NCBI GenBank assembly: GCA_036936605.1
Contig: JAUPFV010000001.1
Span: 247,936,925-248,000,924 of the forward strand
DNA length: 64,000 bases
Source: Limnanthes douglasii subsp. nivea
Lineage: Eukaryota > Streptophyta > Magnoliopsida > Brassicales > Limnanthaceae
Direction of reading: 5' to 3'
Made by a program: the position numbers and the translations under genes. The stretch's first letter is position 1. Each line of letters opens with the position of its first letter. Positions 46,542 through 59,395 of this stretch are shown in pieces. The notes under the pieces were generated by a model. The model saw nothing but the letters and a program-made list of their open reading frames with translations, was not told where the DNA came from and made no database searches.

Positions 46542-49133
46542 ATGACACAAAGTCGATCTACTCAAAGAAAACCATAAGAAGCTACATTACCTATCGATTC
46601 TAATCATCCTCGAGAATTACACAAGGTAACTCATTGGATTCAACCAAAAACTCATATTTCTCATAGTTTTTATGTAAAAAAGAAAACATTAATAGCTAAA
46701 AGAGACGTCGGGGCTGAAACTTCTTCTCAAAACATCACCAATAACCCTACACCATCATATCCTCCCCTGAGGGAGATTTCTGAGACCATCACAGAGTCTC
46801 AAAAAACTCGAACACCCAAGAGGAAAACCTAGTATCATCACTAATATATGAAGTGTCTGATGAAAAAAAATGATTCAGAAGAGTCTCGTTCAAATGTCAA
46901 AGCCAAGGGAAGTGATGTTACATCTGACACAGAAGATGATGCTTCGAAACAAGGAGCACTAGAGAGACGAAGAAAGAAAAATAAAGCTCCAATTTAAATT
47001 CCCAATGATGTTGTTGCCTTAGTGAGTGTAAACTTGAAACCACTCATCCCCAAATATGTCATGATGCTAAATTTTTTACCATATATTTATTATAACAAAT
47101 ATCAAGTTGGCCGTCTGAAGAAATAATGGGGAATGAAAGATAGCATTACACTTCGACTACCAAAGGAGGGGGAGACTCCCCTAGATCGTGGAGCAGAAAA
47201 TCGGTGGTCTATCATGAGATCATGAATTGGTGTATTTGATTCACAGTGGATTCGATGATAGTGGAGTACTTCAAAATGTTGAACCTCTTCCCTACACAAG
47301 AGACACGCAATTTGTGGTTCACACTTCCATTAGTGATTATGGATTTTAGATTAAGCCAAATCCCTCTCTTCATCAAAGAGGGACCGCTATTTTCCATTTA
47401 CTATCTAACACCGGTTGATGACTTCAAACTAATCAACTACTTGGTCGAAGCTGACAAATTCTGGAAGCACAAATTTGTCTTTATATCAGGAGCTTGGGAG
47501 AATGGAAAACCAATATCCAAGGAGAACCCTTCCAAAGTTAACATTTTTTGGAGAAATTTCTCATTTTTATCTCTTATTATTTTTTGCTTAGCTAGACACT
47601 TGGGAAGAGAATAAATGGGGAAACGGGTTCCATTCAGCTTTTCAACCCATCAATTTTATTAATAGTCATTTGTGGAGGATCTCTTTGGGTGTCGACCTCC
47701 CCGAAAATTTAATGGAGCCACAAAACCCAAGCCTTGTTTTGAAAGATTGTTAGCACCGGATGGTAAGGTCACTCTACCTGTTTGAAACATATCTGAAAGC
47801 CATTTTCCCATAAAAAAGAAATGGAAAAATAAAAAAACAGCTAGTACATCTGGTGATAACCCTTCAACGAAACCGAAGCCACAAAAGAAGAAAGAGACTC
47901 AAAGAAAAAGGAAAGCAATTAAATTTAGCCTTCCAACAATCAAAGAATGAGTCAAGGTTGGACCTTCTTCGAAAATAAATAAGACTATTACACCAAAAAG
48001 AAAGAACACTTCGGAAACTTCACCAGCTAAGAGAGTACAAAAGAACTATGAAGACACTGTCTTAGAAGTTCATCCTACCGAGGATGAAGAGACTGTAATG
48101 GAAGAGCATCAAGGAGAAACTACAATAGAAGATAATCAAGGAGGAATAGAAGCGGAAAATATCTGAAAAAATAACCACCATTTTCTTGATGAATTCATTA
48201 GCGAAGAGGAGCTTCAAGCTCTCTACAAATATATGGATCTGAAGGTTTAACAAATCCAAGAACAACTTCGAAAAAATGGCCATCAGGTTACTGCTCTTTT
48301 TTACACGAAAGTGTGAATTCAGATACTCCCATGGCTTCCTTATCTACTCTCATGCCTTATAATAATCGAAGGTTCATCCCTGTACAAGAGCCATCCGAAT
48401 AGGTTTTACTTGAACTACAAAATTTTCCAACTTTGGAGCAGCAACAAACGAATTATGCACAAAATTAAACTCTTCTCAAAGCCATCTGGAAACTATGGCT
48501 AAAGATATGGTTCGATATTAAAACGACGTTGCTGCTGGAGAAAAACTTGAGAGAAGTATTTGGCGAACAACTCAATGATCAATTTCATGTATTCTAAGTT
48601 GACCGATCGCAATATATTCATGAAGCCATCCAACTCAAACGTCATCTTCGCTCTGTCCATGATCAACAAATGGAAGAACTCAAGACTTCTCATCAAGTTG
48701 TGATAGATGATCTTAAGGTCAATCACGCCAATGAATTATCTGAGGAGCATAAAAAATATTTCACTCTTCAAGAATATTTAAATAAGAATGAAGAAGAAAA
48801 AAAAAGCTGACAAATGATATGGCTACTCTTAAGATGACACTCAAAAATAAAAAAAATGTTGCTGTGAAAATTTCTAAGACTCAGTGTGGAGTAGACACAC
48901 TTGCAGCAATAAAATATGCCGAGGAGCAGCAAAAATTTCATTTGCTTTGTGAAATCCATGCAACATTCCTAAAAGAAAATATGTTAAGCTTTTAGGAATT
49001 AATTCCCTTGGATAACCGTCCCAACAAATCCTTTGATCATATCCCCCCTAATTCTTCTCAAGAAACGGAGTCAGAATAAAATATCACTGGACAAAGAGAC
49101 TCATCTGAAGAGAACTCTGAAGAAGACAATTAA
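46542..49133 (+). pseudogene. antisense ORF (aORF) of nested element
   Basis: Encoded opposite to gag-pol. ATG 46542 opens MTQSRSTQRKP, comparable to the basic N-terminus of the other copies. The globular block (47246-47560) has MIVEYFKMLNLFPTQETRNL and FVFISGAWEN. The conserved motif reads NKWGNGFHSAFQPINFINSH (about 47610-47670), with PDGKVTLPV near 47780 in another frame. A Lys/Ser-rich linker, long Glu/Lys-rich coiled-coil-like segments (48500-48960) and an acidic tail EENSEEDN before the stop at 49131-49133 complete it. Stops and shifts break the frame. Confidence 0.75.
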
Positions 49134-49789
49134 TTGGTGTTCTTTTTTTGTGTAAGTTATAAATTCATCGGATGTTGTATGGTGACTTGTTTTTGTGTGG
49201 GAATTCAAAACCTTTTTTGTAAGATTGGATTTTAATTTCAATGAACAAGTACCTTTCCTCGTTCCTCAGTCGTTTTCCCTATTATTAATACTTTTAATAT
49301 TATCAACAAGTCTTTATCATTGCGAATTCCAGCATATGTCACATATATATTTGTAATTTATCAAATAAAAATAGTGCTCTTAGAACATGTTAGTACTTGA
49401 AATATAATTAGTGCATTTATAGAATATAGCACTTCGAAGAAAATAAGTGTGTTTAGAGAACGTAGCATTTCGAATAAAATAAGTGTGTTTAGAGAATGTA
49501 GCACTTATAATATGGTTGTTTGTTAGAACAATACTTTTAAAAAACATATAACACCTCGAACCAAAATGGTTACTCTTGGTCAACAGTTTCAAAGATGATC
49601 AGTCTTTGACGAGTTACCAAAATTTCATAAATAATTATATTTGAAACAACCATTGGCCAAAAAAGAATTTTATTAATAACCCTGAATATGTACAGGACAC
49701 CTCATTAAATCCTCTATGAGCCAAAATGGTAGAAAAAAGCGTGTCGATTATTCAAAATAGTCTTCGAAAGACAAAATCATTCCCAATAT
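49134..49789. other. spacer between antisense ORF and integrase, nested element
   Basis: Non-coding. A short tandem motif repeats three times at 49420-49510 (TAGAGAAYGTAGCAYTTCGAA-like, spaced about 50 bp). Confidence 0.5.
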
Positions 49790-50880
49790 AGTTTTAGATG
49801 TTCTATATTCCAAGTATGGTGAAGTATCATTCCCTTCTCATCATAAATGCGATACATACCCGGTTTTATCTTCTTCATCACCATATAAGAACCCTCCCAA
49901 TTTGGAGCCATCTTTCCAAGTCATTTGTCCTATGTATGAAGTAATATTTTCCTTAAAACTTTATCACCCACTTAAAATCCCACATTCTCACATTCGAATT
50001 ATATCGAATCCTCATCAAAGTCTGATTATGAGTCATATTCAAGTGATCTCTAACTTTTTTTTTCTTGATCAAGTCTAGTTATATTCTTTTTGCTTCTTCA
50101 TTCACCTCTTTGAAATATGGAAGTAATCTATAAGAAGGTAATGTAGAATTTATAGGACTAACAACGTCCATACCATACACCAAGACAAAAGGTGTTTCTT
50201 GAGTAGCCTATCTAGGAGTTGTCCGATAAGCCCAGAACACCTCTTGCAAATAATTAGGCCATTTCCCTGCAGCCCATGATAAATTATTCTTCAAACCGTC
50301 CAAAATAGATCTATTAGTAATTTCTACTTGACCATTCGTCTGCGGATGAAAAAGTGTAGAAAAACATCGTGTTATTCCCCTCGAAGGGCAAAAAAAAGTA
50401 ATTTCTCTGTTGTTGAATTGATGGCCATTATCCGTAATGATTTTCAAAGGCACTCCAAAGTGGCAGCAAATATTATTCATAATGAACTTAATAACATCCT
50501 TGGCTTTTGTTCCAGATAGTGGTTCAACTTCAGCCTACTTCAAAAAGTAATCAACCGCTACTATAATCATTTGATGCCTTCTAGAAGCCATATGCAATGG
50601 TCCTACCAAATCTATTCCTCATCTATCAAAATGAATAGATTCAGATATATAAATAAGTGGTTCTGCTGATCTGTGTATACAATTGGCAAAATGTTGACAA
50701 ATATCACAACCTCAGACTAAGACCTTAGCATCATTCATAATTGAAGGCCAATAATAACCTACCAACAAAACCTGACGCGTCAAAGACTTGAAACCACAAT
50801 GAGCTGAACCTTCACCATCATGTAGCTCTGATAAAATCTCTTGAGATTCTTACTTTCCCAAACAACGTAACAATGGTCTA
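49790..50880 (-). pseudogene. integrase of nested element
   Basis: The minus-strand core 50480-50208 is one open frame: NNICCHFGVPLKIITDNGHQ, then HPQTNGQVEITNRSI and WPNYLQEVFWAYRTTPR. The second Asp (TDNG) and the Glu region are kept, unlike the copy at 13373-14465. The C-terminal GPY/F-type module (KMAPNWEGSYMV, about 49920-49870) is separated from the core and carries two stops. The N-terminal zinc-binding half (50880-50600) is degraded. Confidence 0.82.
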
Positions 50881-51099
50881 TTTAAGATTTTTTATATAAC
50901 GCTTCATCCAATACCACATAACCATGGTCCTTGAATCTTAACATTTTTGCCAACTGTGGATCTTAAGGTAATATATCTCTTAATAAAAAATTAAGAATAT
51001 CAGACCTCCAATCACTTTGAATTATGTCTGGAGTGACAAATACTTCCTCAACATATTTACATTGCTCTAACCGTGTTAAAATTGAAGAACTTTCCTGTA

Positions 51100-51950
51100 A
51101 TAATATCCATAAATATTATTCTGTATAAGAAATTGTTGCTAAAGAATCAACAAATGTATTATCTCCTCGAATAATATGCTCTACAATCACTTTGTCAAAC
51201 AAAAGAGTCAAATTTCGAAGCTTGGGTATGTACAAAATTAAATGATACTTCTTTGCATCATATACACTTGCCATGGGATTTCCACTAGGTGTAAGTCTGT
51301 TTCCAAACGAATTGTTGTTGCTGTACAAATATTTGCGAGCCTTAGCCCAACCAACGTTGTCTCATATTCAACTTCATTATTAATAGCATGATACATTTTC
51401 TCCTCAAAAGGAGCAACTAATTATACCCATGCAATGCACCCCAATATGATAGACCCACCATATGTTCGAACCATCCGCATCAAAGAATCTGGAAAGATCC
51501 CATTCTAGTCTCCTCATCTGATCGGCTTGAATGGAATTTGACGAGAAAATCAGCTAAAGCTTGAGCTTTAATAGCTGTTCGAGGAGAAAAAATGATGTAA
51601 AAATATCCCAATTCTACTTACCATTTAGTCATTATACCAAAAATATTTGGTCGTTGTAACACATTTTTTAAGGGAAAAGAAGTTCAAACCGCGATGATGT
51701 GAGCTTGAAAATAAGGGCGCATTTTCCTAGCAGCCACCACTAAAGCCAAAGCTAATTTTTCAAGTTTTAAGTACCTCTTCTCCGATGACAATAAACTTTT
51801 GCTAACATAATAAAATGGATTTGAAACTCCTTTGTCTTTGTATATCAAAACAATGCTTATAACAAAATCAGACGCTGCTATATATAAGAACAGTTGCTCT
51901 CCGATTCGAGGCTTAGACAAAATTTCTGGTGATAACAAAAGTTCTTTAAT
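51100..51950 (-). pseudogene. RNase H and second RNase H-like domain of nested element
   Basis: Minus strand 51938-51684: PRIGEQLFLYIAASDFVISI and YYVSKSLLSSEKRYLKLEKL are the RNase H core. 51550-51116 holds the remains of the second RNase H-like domain, ending DNTFVDSLATISYTE, which matches ENTLADSLATIAYSE of the complete element. Confidence 0.8.
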
Positions 51951-52700
51951 TTTTGAAAAAGTTGCTTCACAATCTAGTGTCTACTAAAATTCTTTGGTTC
52001 TTCGTAATACTTGAAAAAAAAGGAAAACATTTGTAAGAAAACCTTGAAATAAAACAATTAATGGCAACTAACCTTTTTTGTCAAGACTTGCACTTCCTTT
52101 CCAGTTCAAGGCGATGTCGTTGAAACCAATTCCTTCAACTGTTGAAGATCCGCTTTTATTCCTTTTTCACTAATAATATACCCCAAAAATCTTCCTGATC
52201 AGACATTAAAAGTTTGTTTCTCAAGGTTCAGCTTCAAACGAATGGCTCTCAAATTTAGAAAGGTCTCCTCTAAATCTTTGAGGTGTTCTCCATCTGCGAA
52301 GCTCTTAACCAACATATCATCAATGTATACCTCCATATTCCTTCAGATCTAAGGAGCAAAAGCCTTATTCACCAACCTTTGATATGTTGCTCCAGCATTC
52401 TTACACCCAAATGGCATGATCCTATAACAATGTAGTCCTCGATCATTGATGAATGTAGTGCTTTCCTGATATTTTGGATACATTTGAATTTGATTATACC
52501 TTGTAAAAGAATCCATAAAAGAAATATTTTTATTCCCTAAATTAGAATCAACTAGCTGATCTATTCGAGGGATATGGAATAGATCTTTAGGGCATGCTCG
52601 ATTCAAATATGTGAAGTCAATACACATTCTCCACTTTTCGTTCTTCTTTTTTACTAATAACGGGTTGTCAGTTTATAAAAGATATTATGCCTCCCTAATA
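51951..52700 (-). pseudogene. reverse transcriptase of nested element
   Basis: Minus strand 52627-52349 reads MCIDFTYLNRACPKDLFHIP, SFMDSFTRYNQIQ and FGCKNAGATYQRLVNKAF. The following region (52345-52000) contains the YIDD-bearing and thumb segments with frame breaks (EVYIDDMLVKSF near 52330). Confidence 0.82.
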
Positions 52701-52939
52701 TGTCCAAACTTAGAGAGGAGATCTTAAACAATAGGCTATGACTTTTTCACAGAAGAAGCTCGCCTCTTCTGAATAACATGCTTTATCCTCGGATTTATAG
52801 CTAGGCTATGGCAACTTATCTCAGATAGAACTCCTATTACATCCTCTATTTTCTAAGCGAAAACATCCAAGTTATCAAACAAAAAATGTAACAACTGACC
52901 ACACAAGGTAGAAGATAACAATATTCATATTCGTAAAGT

Positions 52940-53600
52940 CTTTCCATTAGACAAAATGCTCTTCAATATCCTCGCTCACTGTTAAAGAAACCAAGGTTTC
53001 CCTCAGATCATCTACTGTTTCTTCATCTAAAGTCAACCCCCTTGGTTTATATTCATCCATTCGATCCTCAGAAGTAGAACCTCGAACCTTGAGTGTTGTC
53101 GTATAACATTCTAGCCACTTTTTGGTCACTTCGAACCACACCAACTCGATCCCCAACAACATACTTCAAACATTGATGTACAATAGACACAACATCATAC
53201 ATCTTTGAAAGCTAAGATCTCCCAAAAAGAGCATTTTAACTGGTCGGACACTCAACCACCATAATCAAAATCTGAACCTTCTTTTTAAATGGGCCTTCCC
53301 CCAAACACACCTCACCTTAAATTCCCCAATCACCTGAGCTGTTATAACTATAAAACCAATTAAAGTACGATCAGATCGACAAATTCGAAGATGATTACAC
53401 ATCCTATCAACGTAGACTTGAATAACACATTTGTTGAACTCCATGTATTAATAAGAACATGTCGAATTTCAACTCTAGATATTTCTGCCTTTATTACCAT
53501 TGCATCCTTATGAGGACCAACTATTCCTTTCAAATCATCCTCATTGAACATAATAAAAGAAGTATCATGCTTGTCATATAAATGAGTAAACATATTTTCA
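52940..53600 (-). pseudogene. protease of nested element
   Basis: The minus strand has SFIMFNEDDLKGIVGPHKDA. The active site reads LINTWSSTNVLF, where the usual catalytic D-T-G has become N-T-W. The protease is therefore dead even without the frame breaks. Downstream (53162-52947) contains VTKKWLECYTTTLKV, which corresponds to VARECYATTL of the complete element. Confidence 0.8.
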
Positions 53601-53699
53601 TCTACTTAAGTTGCTAAACTGACACCATGCTTTTTCCTCGAACTATTACTGTTACATATCATTTGGTCTTTTCATAAATTACAACAACATTCTCAATCA

Positions 53700-55000
53700 A
53701 ATCAACATAATATTCTGGCCTTATCCACTCATTTAGCCTTGGTCTTTGAAACTAATAACCTGTAGCTTGAGTTGGATACCCTCCACCTCGAAGAGGAAAA
53801 TTATTGTTATTCCTTGGATGATGTAGCTGATGATTCGAAGAACGCCCTTGATTATTTGACACATGTCCTAAATTATTTTGACTAGGTCCAACCACTCTTC
53901 GAACCCTAGTTGATTCCTCCACTTTAATTCAATTCTCGACTTGAGACATCAGTTCTCCCAAAGTCAAGGCTCTCATCTTTGTCATTCATTTGCTAAATCA
54001 CCTGTTAATAAACCTTGTCGAAATGCAACCATAGCCACCAGTTCTTCACAATTATCCAGTCCTGTGTTTATTAGCACAAAACGCTTTGTATAATCCTTCA
54101 ACTTCTCTCCCACATCTTGCTTACACTGAATTATAATGTCACAATTTGCTCACATTTCTTTTCTTCCCACAAACTATCGTTGAAAAGCTGTATTGAAATC
54201 TCTAAAGTTGAAAATAGATCCCCTCAGAATCCTATTGTACCACTTTGATGATGTTCCCTTAAATAGGAGAGAAAGCTTTGCATACCAGGCTATCATCATC
54301 TTCGAAGTTCATTATATAGTTCTTGAATTGTTCGATGTGATCATCAGGATCTTGCATCTCATCAAATTTTTTGACTTTAGAAATGTCAAAACACTTCAGA
54401 AGTGTAATAGACCTTATCTTAGATGTTAAATATGAATTTCTCCAGTATACAAATTCTGATCAACCACTCTTCTGTACTGATTTTATGTAATTTTTCCACA
54501 CCATTCTGTTTCCCTCAAACAATAAGGCACACTGTCTTTTTTTGGTCTATATGCTTTATGCGATTTTTGAGGTCAACCTCTTTCTTCTTTTGAAGATCCT
54601 CGCTACCTCTTTTCCTTACATGGTACTTCATTAGATTCCAAACTATCAAATTTGTCATCACTGGACGTAACATACAGGTGTTTACCTTTCTTCTCTTGTC
54701 GTGAGGTACAATGCTCTTTATTAGATTTAAAATATGTTTTCTTTCGATCACTTCAAATCTGATGAGTCGTATATCATTGATCAGACTGATTTTCTAGCTC
54801 ACATTTTTCTTCAACTTCTCGTACCTTAGATTTTAGCCTTGCTGACTGAATATGCTCTTTCTTTGAACATATTTTTCATTTAAAGCGGTTATTTTGTCCA
54901 GAAATTGGTTCATTTGAAACTCGATATCTGAATGACCTTGCTGCACCAGAGCTTGATTATCTTCTCCACTTTCTTCCCCGCACAAATCAAATCTCGAAGT
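53700..55000 (-). pseudogene. gag: gag of nested element
   Basis: The minus-strand capsid block MQDPDDHIEQFKNYIMNF and EDDDSLVCKAFSP lies at about 54390-54260. SSKWYNRILRGSIFNF follows after a frameshift. An acidic/basic region similar to the N-terminal gag of the complete element lies at 54900-54500. Several stops are present. Confidence 0.75.
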
Positions 55001-55129
55001 TCAATTGATTTTTGAACCGTAGGATCAGCTTCATTTCCTGGTTCTATCGATCTAGAGTGATACTACTATGCAAGCACTCTACAATTTCTGGTTTTTCATG
55101 TGAAATCAAGGTACCAATCGAATAGAGCT

Positions 55130-55146
55130 CCTATTGTGGCCGCCAA
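55130..55146 (-). other. primer binding site of nested element
   Basis: The minus strand reads TTGGCGGCCACAATAGG, 4 bp after the 5' LTR. It is similar to the site of the complete element, consistent with the same tRNA primer. Confidence 0.65.
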
Positions 55147-55150
55147 TTTA

Positions 55151-55444
55151 TTAAGTGTAAATCTAGATTCTTGAGAGAGAACGAGAAAGTCTGATTCTAG
55201 AGAGAGAAAGTGAAAGTGAAATTAAGTTTTGAACTAATAAAAGTATTGCATGTTTATTAAGAGCCTCAGCCTTTATTTATAGGCATATTGACTTGTATAA
55301 CTAATTCGGTTACACAAAGGGTATAATTTCATTATAGCCCTCTATATTTACAATTAGTCCAAGTAATATCTATTAAAAATAAAATTTATCATACATGACT
55401 TTAGTTTATTATATTTAGGCCCTCAATATTCTATCTCATTATCA
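55151..55444 (-). repeat. 5' LTR of nested element
   Basis: 294 bp, direct repeat of 45232-45526. The minus strand starts TGATAATGAGATAGAATATT. A TATA-like CCTATAAATAAAGG lies on the minus strand at about 55278. Confidence 0.88.
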
Positions 55445-56890
55445 GTGATCATTATGATAGGAGCAAAAAGGCATGGTCGATCGTTTGTAGCTGAGGGCAC
55501 TCATAATACGAGAGGGGTGATACCGCATTCTATCTTTTGTCCTATTATAGATGACGGAGATGATATCGGGAAGTGGAGTAAAATATCTTGTTGGGTTCTT
55601 GTAGGCCATGACCTGTTGGTTATTGTTAACCCTCGACCCTTGGAGGCGAGGGCCCTCATCTAGTATTTTTCTGTCAAAAATATATTTTTAGATTCTATTG
55701 TGGATCTTTCTCAGGAGTCTCCTTTCGTTGCATCGTCCACCTTGATACACTAGCCAGCTCGATTGAGGAGGTTTCCTATCTTTGTAACAAGAAAACACAT
55801 GAGATTGGCGTACAAATTTCCTTTTCTATCGAGACCTCTAACGAAGGAACAATCATGTTTTATGCCTTGACTCCTTATTGCCAACAAACCTGTTTCCAAA
55901 TGCGCTTCACAAACCTGAAATGTTTTGATAAAGCCTTTAGGTAAACTACTAAACCAGTCCATGAAATTATCTTTTAGTGTCATATATAGAGCCCAACAAA
56001 TCATGGTGTCATCTGGATTAAACGTCATCATCATATTCCTGAATTGCTCCAAATATCTTTCTGGATCACATGTGCCCTCATAGGCTTCCATGCGGAATGA
56101 ATCAAACGTTTGAGGGACTTTGGCCGCGAGGATATTCTTTATGAACGGAGATTCATTGAGTATGTATGCAACCATTTTAAGGCATATCTGATCATACTGT
56201 TTGGCCTCGTTCTCCTTGGCTCTTTTGGGGGTGGCTTGCATGTCCTCATGTTGGTACTTTTTTTTTCTTTCGATCGGTTTTTGCGGCTATTTTTTCCAGT
56301 CCCCTCGCTTTTATTTTTGCGTTTAGATGATCCCTCTTTCCAAGGTGCCCAGTTGGCCTCAACTCAAGACCATGGTCGCCCTCTGCTTCTATTTTGAATT
56401 TTAGCCGTTAATGCATGAAGAGCGTCATTCATCTCTGTCCAGGTCGCTTTAGCCGCCTGGTCCTTAGCCTTCTTGTCATGAGTGGCCCTATGCTGAGTCT
56501 GCTAATAAGTCAGATCTATTGTACCAATCATTAAATTCCTATGACTTCAGTGGGGTTATCGATTCCAACAGCTGGATTGGCGTGATCTTCAACAACGTCT
56601 GTCCTAAGCGGGGCAATTTCAGGATCAATCGAGGCTGTGTGCGTATCTACGCGAACCTCTAATGCTTCCAGAGTGAGATTTTCTTGGGTGGTTGCAGCAA
56701 CATGTGGTATGTGACTTGGCCCGATAGCTTTATCCAGCACTGGAGTATGGTTTATCATTACAACATTTCTCTTGAAGGTTTCTCTTTCAATCCTGGATAT
56801 TATAACTACCATTGGTTCAAACACGGATATGTGTTTTTTAAAGAGTTCCACAGACAACGCCAAATTTGTTAAAGGGAAATCTAACAACTA
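55445..56890 (-). pseudogene. gag: gag of the outer element
   Basis: Minus strand. An N-terminal frame (56887-56531) starts after the LTR. The capsid frame (56241-55750, 163 residues) has NILAAKVPQTFDSFRMEAYE, DPERYLEQFRNMMMTFNPDD and WFSSLPKGFIKTF. The C-terminal part reaches FCSYHNDH at 55445, where the nested element cuts the zinc-finger motif. Confidence 0.82.
56846..56866 (-). other. primer binding site of the outer element
   Basis: The minus strand reads TTTGGCGTTGTCTGTGG directly after the LTR end at 56867. Confidence 0.65.
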
Positions 56891-57631
56891 ACTTCCAATA
56901 TAGTAATTTTATTGATGCGAGAAGATAAGTCTTGTTGTACATAGTGTCAATCCTATTTATACGATTTACATAACAGTTTTAACTTTTTATTAATCACACG
57001 ATTCCATTAATCTCAATCATGGACCTATATTTATGGTAATGGCGCTATATTTATGGCCATTACTCTAGCCATAGTGAATTACATGATTCACCAAGTCAAC
57101 CATTCCTTAAACAAGCGTTGAACTCTTGATGACCTCTTCATTAGCCGCTATTCATAATCAAGCTTTACCGACCTCAATTCATGTGCATTGGTCTTTGATA
57201 AGCCTTGCTTTGCTTTTCGCCCTTAACGTATGACCTCTGCTCGGTATTATCTCTGCTCAGTTAAGTACTGATTGAGCTCACGTTTAATAATAGCATATGC
57301 TCGGTTTTCTTATTAGTTCTGCTCCGTAAAATCCTGATCGAGCTCATGATAACCTATCATCTCTGCTCAGTTTCTTTATCAATGAGGCGAGCCTCAATCA
57401 GTCTATATTGGTCGTTCTATTCAACTCATGTTTGGTTGCTTTTCATAAGATGGCCTCATTGTCTCTCGTATGGACCTCGTCCTAGTCATTAACCTGCATG
57501 CTATCTTATCATGAAGTTGATGCCCCTCGGTTTGACCTCGGTCTTCTGTCATTAGATGTTTTTTTCTACTCACATCTCGCCCAATGAAATTAATGCCCCT
57601 CGGTTTGATCTCATAAATATATGTTCGAACA
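56867..57631 (-). repeat. 5' LTR of the outer element
   Basis: 765 bp. The minus strand begins TGTTCGAACATA and ends CCCTTTAACA. It carries a TATA-like CGTATAAATAGG on the minus strand at about 56958. It contains repeated GACCGAGGTCAAACCGAGGG-like and CGAGCAGAG-like direct repeats. It matches the LTR at 40631-43215 in inverse orientation. Confidence 0.82.
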
Positions 57632-59395
57632 AAGCTACACCTAATATTTGAAGAATTCTGGTAGAATATATAATCTTTATTGGTTGAGCAAAACCCCTAT
57701 TTATCATGAATGAATTAGTGTTGGTTTCAGATTTATCCACGAATAGTCAATTTTCTTTCTACTACATTATCCTCATCCAAAATCACCCTAAGGGTGTTTT
57801 ATGATTTTCCTAAGTTTGACAAGCACTGAAATTATATATATTTTTTCATTAGCAAGGCGTGGGAAACCAGAGATAGCCGAGTCCCTCACCGCATGCACAA
57901 TACCTAAAGAAACTACATTAGGGGATCTAAATTATGACTCAAATATCAACTTTGCTTATTGATTAACAACTTCATTTATTTTCATAACATCTTTAATTTC
58001 AAACCATGTTGGAGTCTTACACTTATTACCTTGTCGTTATGCAGAGTTTGGCCGTTTCTCTTGTGTTAAAAATTATCGGGACACATATCTCTTTGCAGAA
58101 TTAGGCATATACGCAATCTAACACTACTCGAAGAAGTTCCATAACCTATATACAAATGAAAATTTATTTCGTATGAGTTTTTGTTTAATGAAAAACACAC
58201 CCATCAATGTGGATTGACTTACCAAGTTTGAATAACATGTGGGAAATATTAATGTTTATATAAACTCTGTATAACAGGAATGTTCATGACCCTCTTCTTC
58301 CCGATCTGATACCGAGTGCTAAGCAAGTGTTTGAAGGCCGATGGGTCAACCTCTCAACGAAAACTAATGAAAAATAACCAATTATAGATAATAAGACGCC
58401 CACCTTAAATATGCAAGCTCATGGCCAAAAAACACTACTAGAGTCCTTCCAATACTGTCAATATTTTAAGATTAGAGGTCTCAGTTGGTGTTGCTAGTTC
58501 GATTCATGTCGAGACTCCCACTTTGGACAAGTGATATCTTAGTTTTCCTAGTTCTCTACAAGATTACCTATAGTCTCTAAGAAGAAACTAATTTATGTGT
58601 GTGCTTGTACGAAACTACCAAGTTAGATTATATATATTATACAGTATAATAGTTATATATACTTTTAATCTCCCTCGAATAATGTATAAGACATTTGACA
58701 CACTTAAAAAAAAGACTGAAGATCGTCATCTAGTCCTCTATATTTGTCAACCCTAACACAGACTCTCATCAAACGAATCAAAGACGCCAAAAATGTCGAG
58801 GCCAAACTCAAGAGGGAAATAATATTTTATGTCAAATTTCGAAACAACTATAAAGCTCAGCTCACTAACCGAGACAAAAAGACTAGATAAACTTAAGCTA
58901 ATAAAAGAGGAAGATGTTGGGAATATAATAAAAAATAATGAGACCCAACTAATCAAATTGGAAGGTTGGTAGAAGCTAATATTTGAAGGAGAGTTGTTTA
59001 AAAAAATATTATGACACATTACTTAGCACTACTTAGCGCAAATAGAGGGTTAGAAGAAGCTAGTAGTTGGGTAACCCAAATATATCCACTGAAGTGTACA
59101 ATTAAAAACGATAATTGCATATATAGGTAAACCAAATTGTCTTATTAGTTTAGATAATAGACAATAAATAACTAAAAAAGACGTGTCATTTAATTCAAAA
59201 TAACTCTCACAATAATCACGTTTTCAATTATTTCTTAAATAAAATTTAACTTCTCATAGAGTATAATATGAGAATCGCACGGCCATGCAACCACAACATG
59301 TCAATTCTTAATTGACCTTTCTTAAATGAATAAAGATCGCTCATTTGTAAAAAAAATGTACAAGAGATAGAAGAGAAAAAAATAAATGGGTCAAG
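57632..59395. other. intergenic region, no gene seen
   Basis: AT-rich DNA with only short chance frames, the longest being 58753-59019 on the minus strand (hydrophobic, Ser/Phe-rich, no family recognised). No repeat partner was found in the window. Confidence 0.55.

Larger units (their letters stand above)
45232..55444 (-). mobile_element. nested Tat-like gypsy element with antisense ORF
   Basis: A 10.2-kb element with LTRs of 294-295 bp (45232-45526 and 55151-55444). On the minus strand the order is LTR, primer site, gag, protease, RT, RNase H, integrase, and the antisense ORF is on the plus strand. Layout is identical to the 8366-18631 element but sequences are diverged. It inserted into the zinc-finger part of the outer element's gag. 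Removing it joins FCSYHNDH (right) to HGHATEDCWQLK (left). No clear target duplication is visible. Confidence 0.87.
43216..57631 (-). mobile_element. outer minus-strand gypsy element, truncated and split by a nested element
   Basis: Minus strand, right to left: 5' LTR (57631-56867), primer site, gag (56890-55445), interruption by 45232-55444, then rest of gag, protease, RT and start of RNase H (45231-43216). The element ends abruptly at 43216 inside RNase H against an LTR of the same family in opposite orientation. Its own 3' LTR, integrase and rest of RNase H are missing. Confidence 0.82.

Noticed and set aside
45227..55449. A 5-bp target duplication for the nested element
   Set aside because: The flanks GGTTG and GTGAT do not match, and shifting the boundaries by a few bases does not help. 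I therefore did not claim one.
58753..59019. 88-codon hydrophobic minus-strand frame
   Set aside because: Ser/Phe-rich composition typical of AT-rich non-coding DNA, with no promoter or homologue recognised.
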